DNA from: Thermoleophilia bacterium
Lineage (GTDB): Bacteria > Actinomycetota > Thermoleophilia > Gaiellales > F1-60-MAGs149
Reading direction: 5' to 3'
DNA length: 11,919 nt
NCBI GenBank assembly: GCA_016462095.1
Contig: JAEMTW010000037.1
Coordinates: forward strand, 1-11,919
Shown here: positions 1 to 6,254 of the stretch, one piece after another
Position numbering within the stretch: position 1 is the stretch's first letter
Layout: each line of letters starts with the position of its first letter
The notes under the pieces: model-generated
What the model was told of the DNA's origin: nothing
What the model saw: only the letters and a program-made list of their open reading frames with translations
The model's database searches: none
Program-made: the position numbers and the translations under genes

Positions 1-661
1 CCCGGACGTCGGAGGCCGTCGTGACTCCCCCAGCGGCGATCACGCCACTCGCACCAGTTACGGCCGCGATGACGGATTGCAGCAACTCGAGATCCGGACC
101 ACCCAGCGAACCATCGCGGTCGATCCCGGTCACGAGCAGCGTCTTAACACCCTGCTCTGCGAGCATCGCCGCCGCCGAGGCGACGGCCACACCGGCATCT
201 TCCAGCCAGCCGCTAATCCTGACGCTGCCTCCCCGACTATCGAGCGCTACGGCAATTCGATCACCATACTCAGCCACGAGCTCTGCGAGCTGCTCGGGGT
301 TGCGGAAGGCAAGCGTTCCAAGCAACACGCGATCAACGCCGTTGTTGAGGAGGTTGCGAATCGCTGCCGGCGTTCGCAGTCCTCCGCCAACCTGCAGAAG
401 GCTGCCATCCGGGCGCTCCGAGGCGATTCGCGTGATCAGCGAGCTGTTTGGCTCCGCTGGAGAACCCGTGCGGGCCGCATCAAGATCGATGACGTGGAGC
501 GCTGAGGCTCCTGCTGCCCAGATTGCCTGGACGCGGCTCACTGCATCGTCATTCTCGCTGGTCAGCAGTGCGGAGAAGTCGCCGTGTTTGAGGCGAACGG
601 CTTTCCCGTCGATCAGATCGATGGCTGGATAGAGTTGGAAGGAGTTGCGAAAAGTGTTCAC
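1..661 (-). CDS. hisA: HisA, phosphoribosylformimino-AICAR ribotide isomerase (3' end beyond window)
   Basis: HisA is the (beta-alpha)8-barrel isomerase that converts ProFAR to PRFAR, an Amadori rearrangement in histidine biosynthesis. Reading the minus strand from a GTG at 661 gives 220 codons with no stop before the window edge; the family is usually about 240-250 residues, so only the last part is missing. Visible motifs are YPAIDLIDGKAVRLKHGD near the N terminus (catalytic Asp in AIDL), HVIDLDAARTG, the phosphate-site stretch LQVGGGLRT, VDRVLLGT, TGIDRDGSLGGPDLELL (second catalytic Asp) and VIAAGGVTT. An in-frame stop lies five codons upstream and no ATG occurs early, so GTG 661 is the only sensible start. 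It lies divergent to hisR, 20 bp away, with the shared palindrome between them. HisA normally sits between hisH and hisF, so its separation here is unusual. No Shine-Dalgarno is visible. Confidence 0.96.
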   Translation of the reverse strand, partial: MNTFRNSFQLYPAIDLIDGKAVRLKHGDFSALLTSENDDAVSRVQAIWAAGASALHVIDLDAARTGSPAEPNSSLITRIASERPDGSLLQVGGGLRTPAAIRNLLNNGVDRVLLGTLAFRNPEQLAELVAEYGDRIAVALDSRGGSVRISGWLEDAGVAVASAAAMLAEQGVKTLLVTGIDRDGSLGGPDLELLQSVIAAVTGASGVIAAGGVTTASDVR

Positions 662-672
662 TGTGTTAACAT
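645..672 (+). promoter_or_regulatory. Candidate hisR operon promoter
   Basis: TTGCGA (645-650) is followed after 16 bp by TAACAT (667-672); each box matches the sigma-70 consensus at four of six positions. Transcription would start about 679-682, at or just before the hisR ATG, giving a leaderless or nearly leaderless transcript. This agrees with the absence of a Shine-Dalgarno. The -10 box lies inside the palindromic operator, so a bound repressor would block it. Inferred from sequence only. Confidence 0.4.
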
Positions 673-680
673 GCTAACAC
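663..680. promoter_or_regulatory. Candidate HisR operator between hisA and hisR
   Basis: The 20-bp gap between the two divergent start codons is nearly filled by GTGTTAACATGCTAACAC, which matches its own reverse complement at 16 of 18 positions. A third half-site-like GTGTT lies 9 bp further left at 654-658. TrpR-family regulators are dimeric helix-turn-helix proteins that bind palindromes, and the gene for one starts two bases to the right. The natural reading is an autoregulatory operator that also controls hisA. The palindrome is seen directly; the identity of the binding protein is inferred. Confidence 0.7.
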
Positions 681-698
681 GATGAAACAGACAGACAG
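671..698 (-). promoter_or_regulatory. Candidate hisA promoter
   Basis: On the minus strand TAGCAT (676-671) resembles a -10 box and would place the transcription start near 664-661, at the hisA GTG. The -35 region is poor: CTGTCT at 698-693, 16 bp away, matches only three of six positions. The box overlaps the opposite -10 box by two bases, so polymerases could not occupy both promoters at once. Weak evidence on its own; the symmetry with the opposite promoter is what makes it notable. Confidence 0.3.
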
Positions 699-984
699 CA
701 CCACATGGCGAACGCCCGCCGTCGAGCAGCTCGCTACCGCACTCACGCAGATCGACAACCAGGAGCAAATGCTCGCATTCCTCCGCGACGTCTGCTCGTT
801 TAACGAGCTTGCAACGCTCGCTCAGCGCCTCGAGGTTGCTCGACTGGTCGACGCTGGCCATTCGTATGCAGAGATTGCGCGTGAGTTGGGTGCCTCGACC
901 GCCACCGTCACCCGTGTCGCTCAGTGGCTTCGCCACGGCGAAGGCGGCTACCGAGCCGTGCTCGATCGCGCAGGCACCGCATGA
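682..984 (+). CDS. hisR: TrpR-family transcriptional regulator, HisR/YerC type
   Basis: This 100-residue protein belongs to the YerC/YecD branch of the TrpR superfamily. Its core follows the family pattern: LRDVCSFNELATLAQRLEVA (residues 34-53), then the helix-turn-helix HSYAEIARELGASTATVTRV (60-79), then the closing LRHGEGGYRAVLDR (83-96). YerC homologues in Gram-positive bacteria have been proposed as histidine-responsive repressors of his genes and renamed HisR, which fits its place as first gene of this operon. The ATG agrees with the family N terminus apart from about eight extra residues. No Shine-Dalgarno precedes it. Its TGA overlaps the hisG ATG (ATGA), implying translational coupling. 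It probably represses both its own operon and the divergent hisA through the palindrome two bases upstream of its ATG. Family assignment is firm; histidine as ligand is inferred from context. Confidence 0.9.
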   Translation: MKQTDSTTWRTPAVEQLATALTQIDNQEQMLAFLRDVCSFNELATLAQRLEVARLVDAGHSYAEIARELGASTATVTRVAQWLRHGEGGYRAVLDRAGTA

Positions 985-1838
985 CCGCGCCGCTACGCAT
1001 TGCAGTGCCCTCGAAGGGGCGCCTCGCTGCTGCCACGACCCAGCTCTTGCGCGATGCTGGGATCGCCGTACCGGGCGATGACAGGCGTTTGCTCGTTCCC
1101 GTCGAGGAGCAGAACATGGAGATTCTGCTCGCTCGCACCGACGACATCCCCACGCTGATTCGCGATGGGGCAGCCGACATCGGTGTGGCGGGGGGAAACC
1201 AGTTGCTCGAGCACGGCTCCGCTGGAATCGAACTGTTGACCGAACTCGGCTTTGGCGCTTGCCGCCTCGTGCTGGCTGTGCCCAACGCGTCGTCGATCAC
1301 GACCAAAGAGCAACTGGCTGGTGCTCGGATCGCAACGTCCCACCCCAACGTCTTGGCGAACTACCTCGACGCGAATGGAATTGTGGCCTCCATCGTCACC
1401 CTGTCGGGCTCGATTGAGTTGGCACCGACGATCGGCGCTGCCGACGCCATCTGCGACCTCGTCTCCACGGGCGAGACCCTGCGCCAGAACTCACTACGGG
1501 CAATCGGCGAGGTGCTGCGCTCTCAGGCGGTCCTGCTTGCTCGCATCCAAGCCACGCCCGATCCGCGGATCGCAGTGCTCCAGACCGCTGTCGAGTCTGT
1601 GCTCGCAGCACGACCGAAGCGCTACCTGATGCTCAATGCACCCGACGTCGCGCTGGAGGCGATTATCGCGCTCTTGCCTGGTCTCGATGCCCCCACCATT
1701 CTGCCGCTCGCCCGCTCCGACATGCACGCAGTCCATGCTGTGGTGGATGCTGCAGATCTTCCACGCCTTCTTCATCCTCTCAAAGAGGCCGGAGCCTCTG
1801 GCCTCCTCGTGCTACCGATTGAGCACCTGATTCCATGA
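981..1838 (+). CDS. hisG: HisG, ATP phosphoribosyltransferase, long form
   Basis: HisG condenses ATP with PRPP to give phosphoribosyl-ATP, the first and feedback-regulated step of histidine synthesis. The 285-residue product shows PLRIAVPSKGRL at the N terminus, GAADIGVAGGNQL, LGFGACRLVLAVP, RIATSHPNVLANYL, and the PRPP-loop region ending in AICDLVSTGETLRQNSL. The C-terminal ~75 residues, from KRYLMLNAPDVALEAI to GASGLLVLPIEHLIP, are the PII-like HisG_C domain. This makes it the long, self-sufficient form inhibited allosterically by histidine, so no HisZ subunit is needed. The reading frame stays open upstream to 924, but ATG 981 overlaps the hisR stop as ATGA and fits the family N terminus. 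Its own TGA overlaps the next start in the same way. Histidine could thus act twice here, on this enzyme and on the HisR repressor. Confidence 0.97.
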   Translation: MTAPLRIAVPSKGRLAAATTQLLRDAGIAVPGDDRRLLVPVEEQNMEILLARTDDIPTLIRDGAADIGVAGGNQLLEHGSAGIELLTELGFGACRLVLAVPNASSITTKEQLAGARIATSHPNVLANYLDANGIVASIVTLSGSIELAPTIGAADAICDLVSTGETLRQNSLRAIGEVLRSQAVLLARIQATPDPRIAVLQTAVESVLAARPKRYLMLNAPDVALEAIIALLPGLDAPTILPLARSDMHAVHAVVDAADLPRLLHPLKEAGASGLLVLPIEHLIP

Positions 1839-1851
1839 CTGATTCCATGAC
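1828..1851 (+). repeat. 12-bp tandem duplication carrying two in-frame start codons
   Basis: TGATTCCATGAC occurs twice in direct succession (1828-1839 and 1840-1851). The unit spans the last hisG codons and its stop, and each copy contains an ATG in the hisC/hisB frame (1835 and 1847). The first ATG overlaps the hisG stop as ATGA. The second lies eight bases past that stop. Confidence 0.9.
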
Positions 1852-3550
1852 TAATCCTGAGATTCCTTGGATTCGCCCCGAGTTGGCGCAGCCGTCTCCG
1901 TACCGCTGGCAGGAGGGCATCCCCGACGAGGTCGTCGCACGCTTCGACCTCAATACGCTGCCCCTCAATCCGTCGTGGTGGCCTGGCATCGCTCGCACGA
2001 TCGCGGCCCAATCGGTCAGCTCCTATCCGGAGGCCGATTACGCGCCGCTGAAGCGGGCAATTGCCGGGTATCTCGGCATCGATCCAGCGTGTGTCGTGCC
2101 GACGGCGGGCGGCGACGAAGCAATCCTGCTGACCGCCTGGTTGGCGCTCGGGCGTGGCGATCGTGCTGTTGTCGGCCGACCGACGTACCAGCTGCACGCC
2201 GCAAGCGTGCGCATGGCCGGTGCCGAACTCGACCTCGTTGATCCACTGCCCGGCCCGACGTTGCGGCTTGATCTCGCGACGATCGCCGAGAAGGCGAAGG
2301 AAGCACGGCTCGTCTGGCTGTGCTCGCCGAACAATCCGACCGGCGAGGAGATCCCTGCCGACACGATTCGCGAGATTGCCACCAACTGTCCTGGTCTCGT
2401 CTGCGTCGATCAGGCGTACCTTGAGTTCGGCGGCGCGGCCGATCACCTTCCGCTGCTCGCGGAGTGCCCCAACCTGGTCTTCGTTCGCACCTTCTCCAAG
2501 GGCTGGGGCATGGGAGCGCTGCGCGCCGGCTATGCGGTTGCCAACCCGTTGATCGCAGGTGCGCTGGATGCTCTCCGTCCGCCAGGGTCGCTGTCGACCG
2601 GTTCGGCGCTCGGTGCCGAACTGGCGTGTGCGCACGCGGACACGATGCGAGCCGATACTGCCAACTATCGTGCGGAGCGCGAGCGACTGGCAGCCGGCTT
2701 CCAAGAGCTTGGGCTCGAGCTGATCGGCACCGCAGCGAACTTTGTCTGTGCGCGCACGCCGTGGTCGGGAGCCGAGCTGTTCGAGAAGCTTGCGGCTCGC
2801 GGCCTAATCGTCCGCACGTTCGGACACGAGCCACTGCTCGCCGACGCCTTCCGTGCCTGTGTCGCTGTGCCTGCCGACAACGACAAGTTGCTGGCTGCGC
2901 TCGCCGACCTGCTTGGGAAACCCGCCCCAGCCGCTTGCGATCCGACCGTTGGAGCCAGCACGTTCGGGCGCGGTGCACTGATTGAGCGTCGCACCAAAGA
3001 GACCGACATCCGCCTGCGCACCACGCTGGATGGCAGCGGTGTTGCCACTGTCGCGACGGGAGTTGGCTTTCTTGATCACATGCTGACCGCTCTGGGGCAC
3101 CACTCCCTAATGGACCTTGATCTTTCCTGCACGGGCGACACACACATCGATCCGCACCACACCGTCGAGGACTGCGGCATCGTGCTGGGCCAGGCGATCG
3201 ACGCTGCGCTTGGGAATCGTGCCGGGATTACGCGCTTTGGCGATGCCTCGGCTCCACTCGACGAGGCGCTTGGCCGAGCCACGGTCGACTTCTCTGGTCG
3301 CGGCTCGAGCACCGTGCGCATCGCCTTTGCCGACACGATGATTGGCGAGCTCCCGACGTCGCTGATCCCTCACCTGATCGACTGCATCGCAATCAATGCG
3401 CGCGCAACGATTCACGTCGAGGCCAGCGGCGAGGACGATCATCACATTGCCGAAGCGGCCTTCAAGGCACTGGCGCGCGCATTGCGTGAGGCCTGGTCGA
3501 TCGATCCGCGCCGGGGTGCGCAGGTCGCCTCGACCAAGGGTTCGCTCTGA
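1835..3550 (+). CDS. hisCB: HisC-HisB fusion: histidinol-phosphate aminotransferase and imidazoleglycerol-phosphate dehydratase
   Basis: One 571-residue frame joins two pathway enzymes. Residues 1 to about 360 are a PLP-dependent HisC (transamination of imidazole-acetol phosphate), with GRPTYQLHAASVRMAG, SPNNPTGEEI, PLP-contacting Asp192 in VDQAYLEF, Schiff-base Lys222 in RTFSKGWGMGALRAGY, and FRACVAVPADND near the domain end. A Pro/Ala-rich linker spans about 363-379. Residues 380-571 are a full-length HisB dehydratase (IGPD) without the phosphatase half: ERRTKETDI, GFLDHM (414-415), metal-binding HHTVED (441-446), PLDEALGRATVDFSGRGSS and HHIAEAAFKAL (536-540). The dehydratase product is the aminotransferase substrate, so the fusion joins consecutive steps. 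No in-frame stop or obvious internal ribosome site separates the halves. Start is ATG 1835, overlapping the hisG stop, or ATG 1847. hisH follows after one base. Confidence 0.95.
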   Translation: MTDSMTNPEIPWIRPELAQPSPYRWQEGIPDEVVARFDLNTLPLNPSWWPGIARTIAAQSVSSYPEADYAPLKRAIAGYLGIDPACVVPTAGGDEAILLTAWLALGRGDRAVVGRPTYQLHAASVRMAGAELDLVDPLPGPTLRLDLATIAEKAKEARLVWLCSPNNPTGEEIPADTIREIATNCPGLVCVDQAYLEFGGAADHLPLLAECPNLVFVRTFSKGWGMGALRAGYAVANPLIAGALDALRPPGSLSTGSALGAELACAHADTMRADTANYRAERERLAAGFQELGLELIGTAANFVCARTPWSGAELFEKLAARGLIVRTFGHEPLLADAFRACVAVPADNDKLLAALADLLGKPAPAACDPTVGASTFGRGALIERRTKETDIRLRTTLDGSGVATVATGVGFLDHMLTALGHHSLMDLDLSCTGDTHIDPHHTVEDCGIVLGQAIDAALGNRAGITRFGDASAPLDEALGRATVDFSGRGSSTVRIAFADTMIGELPTSLIPHLIDCIAINARATIHVEASGEDDHHIAEAAFKALARALREAWSIDPRRGAQVASTKGSL

Positions 3551-3551
3551 C

Positions 3552-4160
3552 GTGACCACGGTCACAGTCGTCGACTATGGCGGCGGCAACGTCCGCTCGC
3601 TCTGTGCCGCCCTCGAGCGCTGTGGCGCGGAGGTGACGGTCTCGTCCGATCCAACCGTGGTCTCCGCTTCCGACCGCCTCATGCTGGCCGGTCAGGGTGC
3701 TGCGGGCACGACGATGCGCGCGCTCGAGGCAACCGGTTTGGCTGAGGCTCTGCGTGAGGCTGCCGCTCGGCGGATCCCGTTGCTCGGCGTGTGCGTGGGC
3801 CTGCAGGTGCTGTTCGAGCGCTCCGAGGAAGACGATTGTGCCTGCCTTGGGCTGCTACAGGGATCGGTCCAGCGCATCGACGGCGCTGAGCGCCTGCCCC
3901 ACCTCGGCTGGAACGACATTGAGCCGCTCGCTGAGCACCCCTTGACCATCGACCTACCCACGGTCGCGTACTTCGCGCACTCCTATGCCGTCACCGCCGA
4001 TGTCCCCTCCGCCCTCGCCGTGACTGGCATCGATGCGGCAACGATCGCGTCGGTTGTCGGAGGCGGTTCGGTGGCGGGCGTGCAGTTTCATCCCGAGCGC
4101 TCGTCCGAGGGAGGTCGCCAGTTCTTGCAGCGGTTCCTCGCCTGGGATGGGATCGCCTGA
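3552..4160 (+). CDS. hisH: HisH, glutaminase subunit of imidazole glycerol phosphate synthase
   Basis: HisH hydrolyses glutamine and sends ammonia to HisF. The 202-residue protein is a class I glutamine amidotransferase with nucleophile Cys81 in LLGVCVGLQVLFE, and His180 and Glu182 in GVQFHPERS completing the triad. VVDYGGGNVRSL opens the protein, and LPHLGWNDIEPL and VAYFAHSYAV are family motifs. The frame is open back to 3396 inside hisB, but GTG 3552, one base after the fusion's stop, gives the normal family start and length. The last base of its stop is the first base of the hisF ATG. One oddity: the oxyanion strand, normally PGVG, reads AGQG (residues 46-49). The triad is intact, so it is probably active, but this site deserves attention. 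Confidence 0.96.
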   Translation: MTTVTVVDYGGGNVRSLCAALERCGAEVTVSSDPTVVSASDRLMLAGQGAAGTTMRALEATGLAEALREAAARRIPLLGVCVGLQVLFERSEEDDCACLGLLQGSVQRIDGAERLPHLGWNDIEPLAEHPLTIDLPTVAYFAHSYAVTADVPSALAVTGIDAATIASVVGGGSVAGVQFHPERSSEGGRQFLQRFLAWDGIA

Positions 4161-4909
4161 TGCTGCGCCGTCGCATCATCCCGTGCCTCGACGTCTCGGG
4201 CGGGCGTGTCGTCAAGGGCGTCGAGTTCGTCAACCTTCGCGACTGTGGCGAGCCCGTCGACGCAGCCTTGCGCTACGCCGCGCAGGGAGCCGACGAGTTG
4301 TGCTGGCTCAACATCACCGCCGGCGAGGAGGCGTGGGATGAGTTGTTGACGCAGGTCGCCGATGCTGGGACCCGCATCGATGTGCCGCTGACGGTGGGTG
4401 GCGGCGTCTCCGACGAACCACATGTGCGCGATCTGCTTGGCGCGGGCGCGGACAAGGTGTCAATCAATAGTGCTGCGCTCGACCGCCCAGGGCTGGTCAC
4501 AGAGTGCGCGGAGCGCCATGGCTCGCAATGCATCGTGGTCGCGATCGACGCCCGTCGAACAGCATCCGGTTGGGAGGCCGTCGCCTCCGGAGGACGCCGC
4601 ACCACCGGTCGCGATGCCGTCGAGTGGGCGCAGGAAGCTGTCGAGCGCGGCGCCGGCGAACTACTCGTCACGAGCATGGATTCTGATGGCACGCAGCGTG
4701 GCTACGCCCTCGATCTCTACGAGCGCTTACTCGCCGCCGTCGATGTGCCAATCATCGCCTCCGGTGGCGCCAGCAGCCCCGAGGACATTGCGGACGTACT
4801 CGCGTTGGGAGTATCCGCCGCACTCGCTGCGAGTATCTTCCACGATGGACTGCACACGGTCGAGGAGGTGAAGCAGACATGTCGGAAACGCAACCTACCG
4901 ATGCGCTAA
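4160..4909 (+). CDS. hisF: HisF, cyclase subunit of imidazole glycerol phosphate synthase
   Basis: HisF uses ammonia from HisH and PRFAR to make imidazole glycerol phosphate and AICAR on a (beta-alpha)8 barrel. The 249-residue protein aligns without gaps to the numbering of the Thermotoga enzyme over most of its length. Catalytic Asp11 (IIPCLDV) and Asp130 (VVAIDARR) are present, with Lys19, Asn103, Thr171 and Asp176 (TSMDSDGT). The ammonia-gate residues Arg5, Glu46, Lys99 and Glu167, and interface Asp98, are conserved. Phosphate-binding stretches include TVGGGVSD and IIASGGASS. Position 51, Asp in the usual LDITAS motif, is Asn here (LNITAG). Start ATG 4160 overlaps the hisH stop by one base. 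The 3' end overlaps hisIE by 31 bases. The conserved gate and interface residues support a working partnership with the adjacent HisH. Confidence 0.97.
   Translation: MLRRRIIPCLDVSGGRVVKGVEFVNLRDCGEPVDAALRYAAQGADELCWLNITAGEEAWDELLTQVADAGTRIDVPLTVGGGVSDEPHVRDLLGAGADKVSINSAALDRPGLVTECAERHGSQCIVVAIDARRTASGWEAVASGGRRTTGRDAVEWAQEAVERGAGELLVTSMDSDGTQRGYALDLYERLLAAVDVPIIASGGASSPEDIADVLALGVSAALAASIFHDGLHTVEEVKQTCRKRNLPMR
4862..4870 (+). promoter_or_regulatory. Shine-Dalgarno of hisIE inside the hisF coding region
   Basis: GAGGAGGTG ends eight bases before ATG 4879 and is the clearest ribosome-binding site in the operon. It decides the hisIE start even though this places the start 31 bases inside hisF. 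Confidence 0.8.
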
Positions 4910-5523
4910 CGCTCAGCGGCACGCCCCGCTTCGATGACGACGGTCTGATCCCTGCGATCTGTCAGGACACGGTCGACGGCTCGGTGCTGATGCTTGCCTG
5001 GATGAATGTCGACGCACTCGAACGCACACTCACGACACGGCGTGCGTGGTTCTGGTCTCGCTCGCGGGCGGAGTTGTGGGAGAAGGGCGCGACGAGCGGC
5101 AACGCGCTTGCGGTCCACGACGTCCGCCTCGACTGCGATCAGGATGCGCTCCTCGTGATGGTCTCGCCTGCCGGCCCCTCCTGCCACACCGGCGCACGCA
5201 CCTGTTGGGGAGACGATGCTGGGCCGCTACTCACGCGCCTCGCCGGCACAATCGAGTCGCGCCGCGGCGCAGATCCCGAGACGTCCTACGTTGCCCGCCT
5301 GCTCGGCGCCGACCGCTCGTTGGCTGCCAGCAAAGTAGCCGAGGAGTCTGCGGAAGTGCTCGACGCTGTTCCAGGTTCCGACCATCAAGTCGAGGAGGCA
5401 GCAGATGTGCTCTTCCACCTGTTCGCTCTGCTGGCCCGCGATGGCGTCGATCCACTGAGAGTCCTCGACGTGCTCGCCCAGCGCGAAGGACTACCTCCGC
5501 GCTGGCTGCGAGACGACGCGTGA
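4879..5523 (+). CDS. hisIE: HisIE, bifunctional phosphoribosyl-AMP cyclohydrolase and phosphoribosyl-ATP pyrophosphatase
   Basis: This 214-residue fusion carries out the second and third steps of the pathway. The N-terminal HisI half (to about residue 120) shows DDDGLIPAICQD, VLMLAWMN, WFWSRSRAELWEKGATSGN, the metal-site stretch RLDCDQDALLVMV, and zinc-ligand cysteines in SCHTGARTCW. The C-terminal HisE half is an all-alpha MazG-like pyrophosphatase with TSYVARLL, SKVAEESAEVLDAV and EEAADVLFHLFALLARDG, containing the Glu/Asp residues that bind magnesium. The start at ATG 4879 is set by a strong Shine-Dalgarno and gives a short family-like leader. Its 5' end overlaps hisF by 31 bases, and its TGA overlaps the next start (GTGA). 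HisI-HisE fusions are common, so the fusion itself is ordinary. Confidence 0.96.
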   Translation: MSETQPTDALTLSGTPRFDDDGLIPAICQDTVDGSVLMLAWMNVDALERTLTTRRAWFWSRSRAELWEKGATSGNALAVHDVRLDCDQDALLVMVSPAGPSCHTGARTCWGDDAGPLLTRLAGTIESRRGADPETSYVARLLGADRSLAASKVAEESAEVLDAVPGSDHQVEEAADVLFHLFALLARDGVDPLRVLDVLAQREGLPPRWLRDDA

Positions 5524-6254
5524 TCGACAGCGGCGACCAGTACGAAGCGATCGCCGAGATCTACGACGCCTGGTGCCTCGAGGTGCAGGAAGACATTGGC
5601 TTCTACGTTGGCATGGCGCTCGGGACCGAGACAGCCGTCGTCGAACTGGCGGCCGGTACCGGTCGCATCGCAATCCCCTTAGCCCAGGCGGGGTACAACG
5701 TGATCGCCCTGGACCGCTCCGAAGCGATGCTCGAGTTGCTGCGTTCGAAGGCGCTCGAATCTGCGACGGATGGTCTGATCGACGCGCGGATCGGCGAGCT
5801 CGTGGCCCCAAACCTTGAAGGCCAGTACGACCGCGTCTTGATTCCCTTCCGGAGCCTGTTGCACTTGGCCGACGACGAGGAGCGACTCACAGCTCTCCGA
5901 GCAGCGCATGCTCTCCTAACCCCGAATGGGTATCTCGCTTTCGATGTCTTTAGCCCCACTCCGGCCGATGTTCAAACGACGCAAGGCGTTTGGCATCACC
6001 GCGACTCGGGCGCCAAGGAACGCGCCGACTGGCACCGCCAAGATGGCACGACCTTGATTGAGGTCGAGATGCGCGGACGCACCACGACGCTCGTGCTGCA
6101 CCCACTGCCTGCTCCACGTTGGCTCGAACTCGTTGAGCAGGCGGGTTTTGAGGTGGTCACTGCCTGGGGCGACTTCGACGGCGCCAAGGTGCGTGGCGAC
6201 GGTGCGGGCGACCTCGTAGTTGTCGCGCAGCGAGCCGACTCGTTCACGAACTAG
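5520..6254 (+). CDS. Class I SAM-dependent methyltransferase, substrate unknown, last gene of the his operon
   Basis: A 244-residue Rossmann-fold methyltransferase. Motif I is VVELAAGTGRIAIPLA (about residues 40-55), the acidic residue contacting the SAM ribose is probably Asp65 in NVIALDRSEAML, then YDRVLIPFRSLLHL (post-I region), ALLTPNGYLAFDVFSPTP, and a C-terminal WLELVEQAGFEVVTAWGDFDG typical of small-molecule methyltransferases. No membrane segment or extra domain is seen. The frame stays open upstream to 5046, across hisIE, but GTG 5520 overlaps the hisIE stop as GTGA and gives a normal-length enzyme. It does not resemble EgtD, the histidine methyltransferase of ergothioneine synthesis, in size or motifs. 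Its position makes it co-transcribed and coupled with hisIE, but no histidine-pathway step needs methylation, so its role is open. Its stop overlaps the stop of the convergent threonine aldolase gene. Confidence 0.85.
   Translation: MIDSGDQYEAIAEIYDAWCLEVQEDIGFYVGMALGTETAVVELAAGTGRIAIPLAQAGYNVIALDRSEAMLELLRSKALESATDGLIDARIGELVAPNLEGQYDRVLIPFRSLLHLADDEERLTALRAAHALLTPNGYLAFDVFSPTPADVQTTQGVWHHRDSGAKERADWHRQDGTTLIEVEMRGRTTTLVLHPLPAPRWLELVEQAGFEVVTAWGDFDGAKVRGDGAGDLVVVAQRADSFTN

Noticed and set aside
1772..3143. Long minus-strand frames opposite the hisC/hisB fusion
   Set aside because: Arg-rich compositions typical of antisense frames in GC-rich genes; the plus strand encodes two clear enzyme domains.
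3396..3551. N-terminal extension of HisH
   Set aside because: The open frame overlaps the conserved HisB C terminus; the GTG just after that gene's stop gives the normal HisH start.
5046..5519. N-terminal extension of the methyltransferase across hisIE
   Set aside because: It lies entirely out of frame inside hisIE, is Arg/Pro-rich shadow sequence, and GTG 5520 gives a complete domain.
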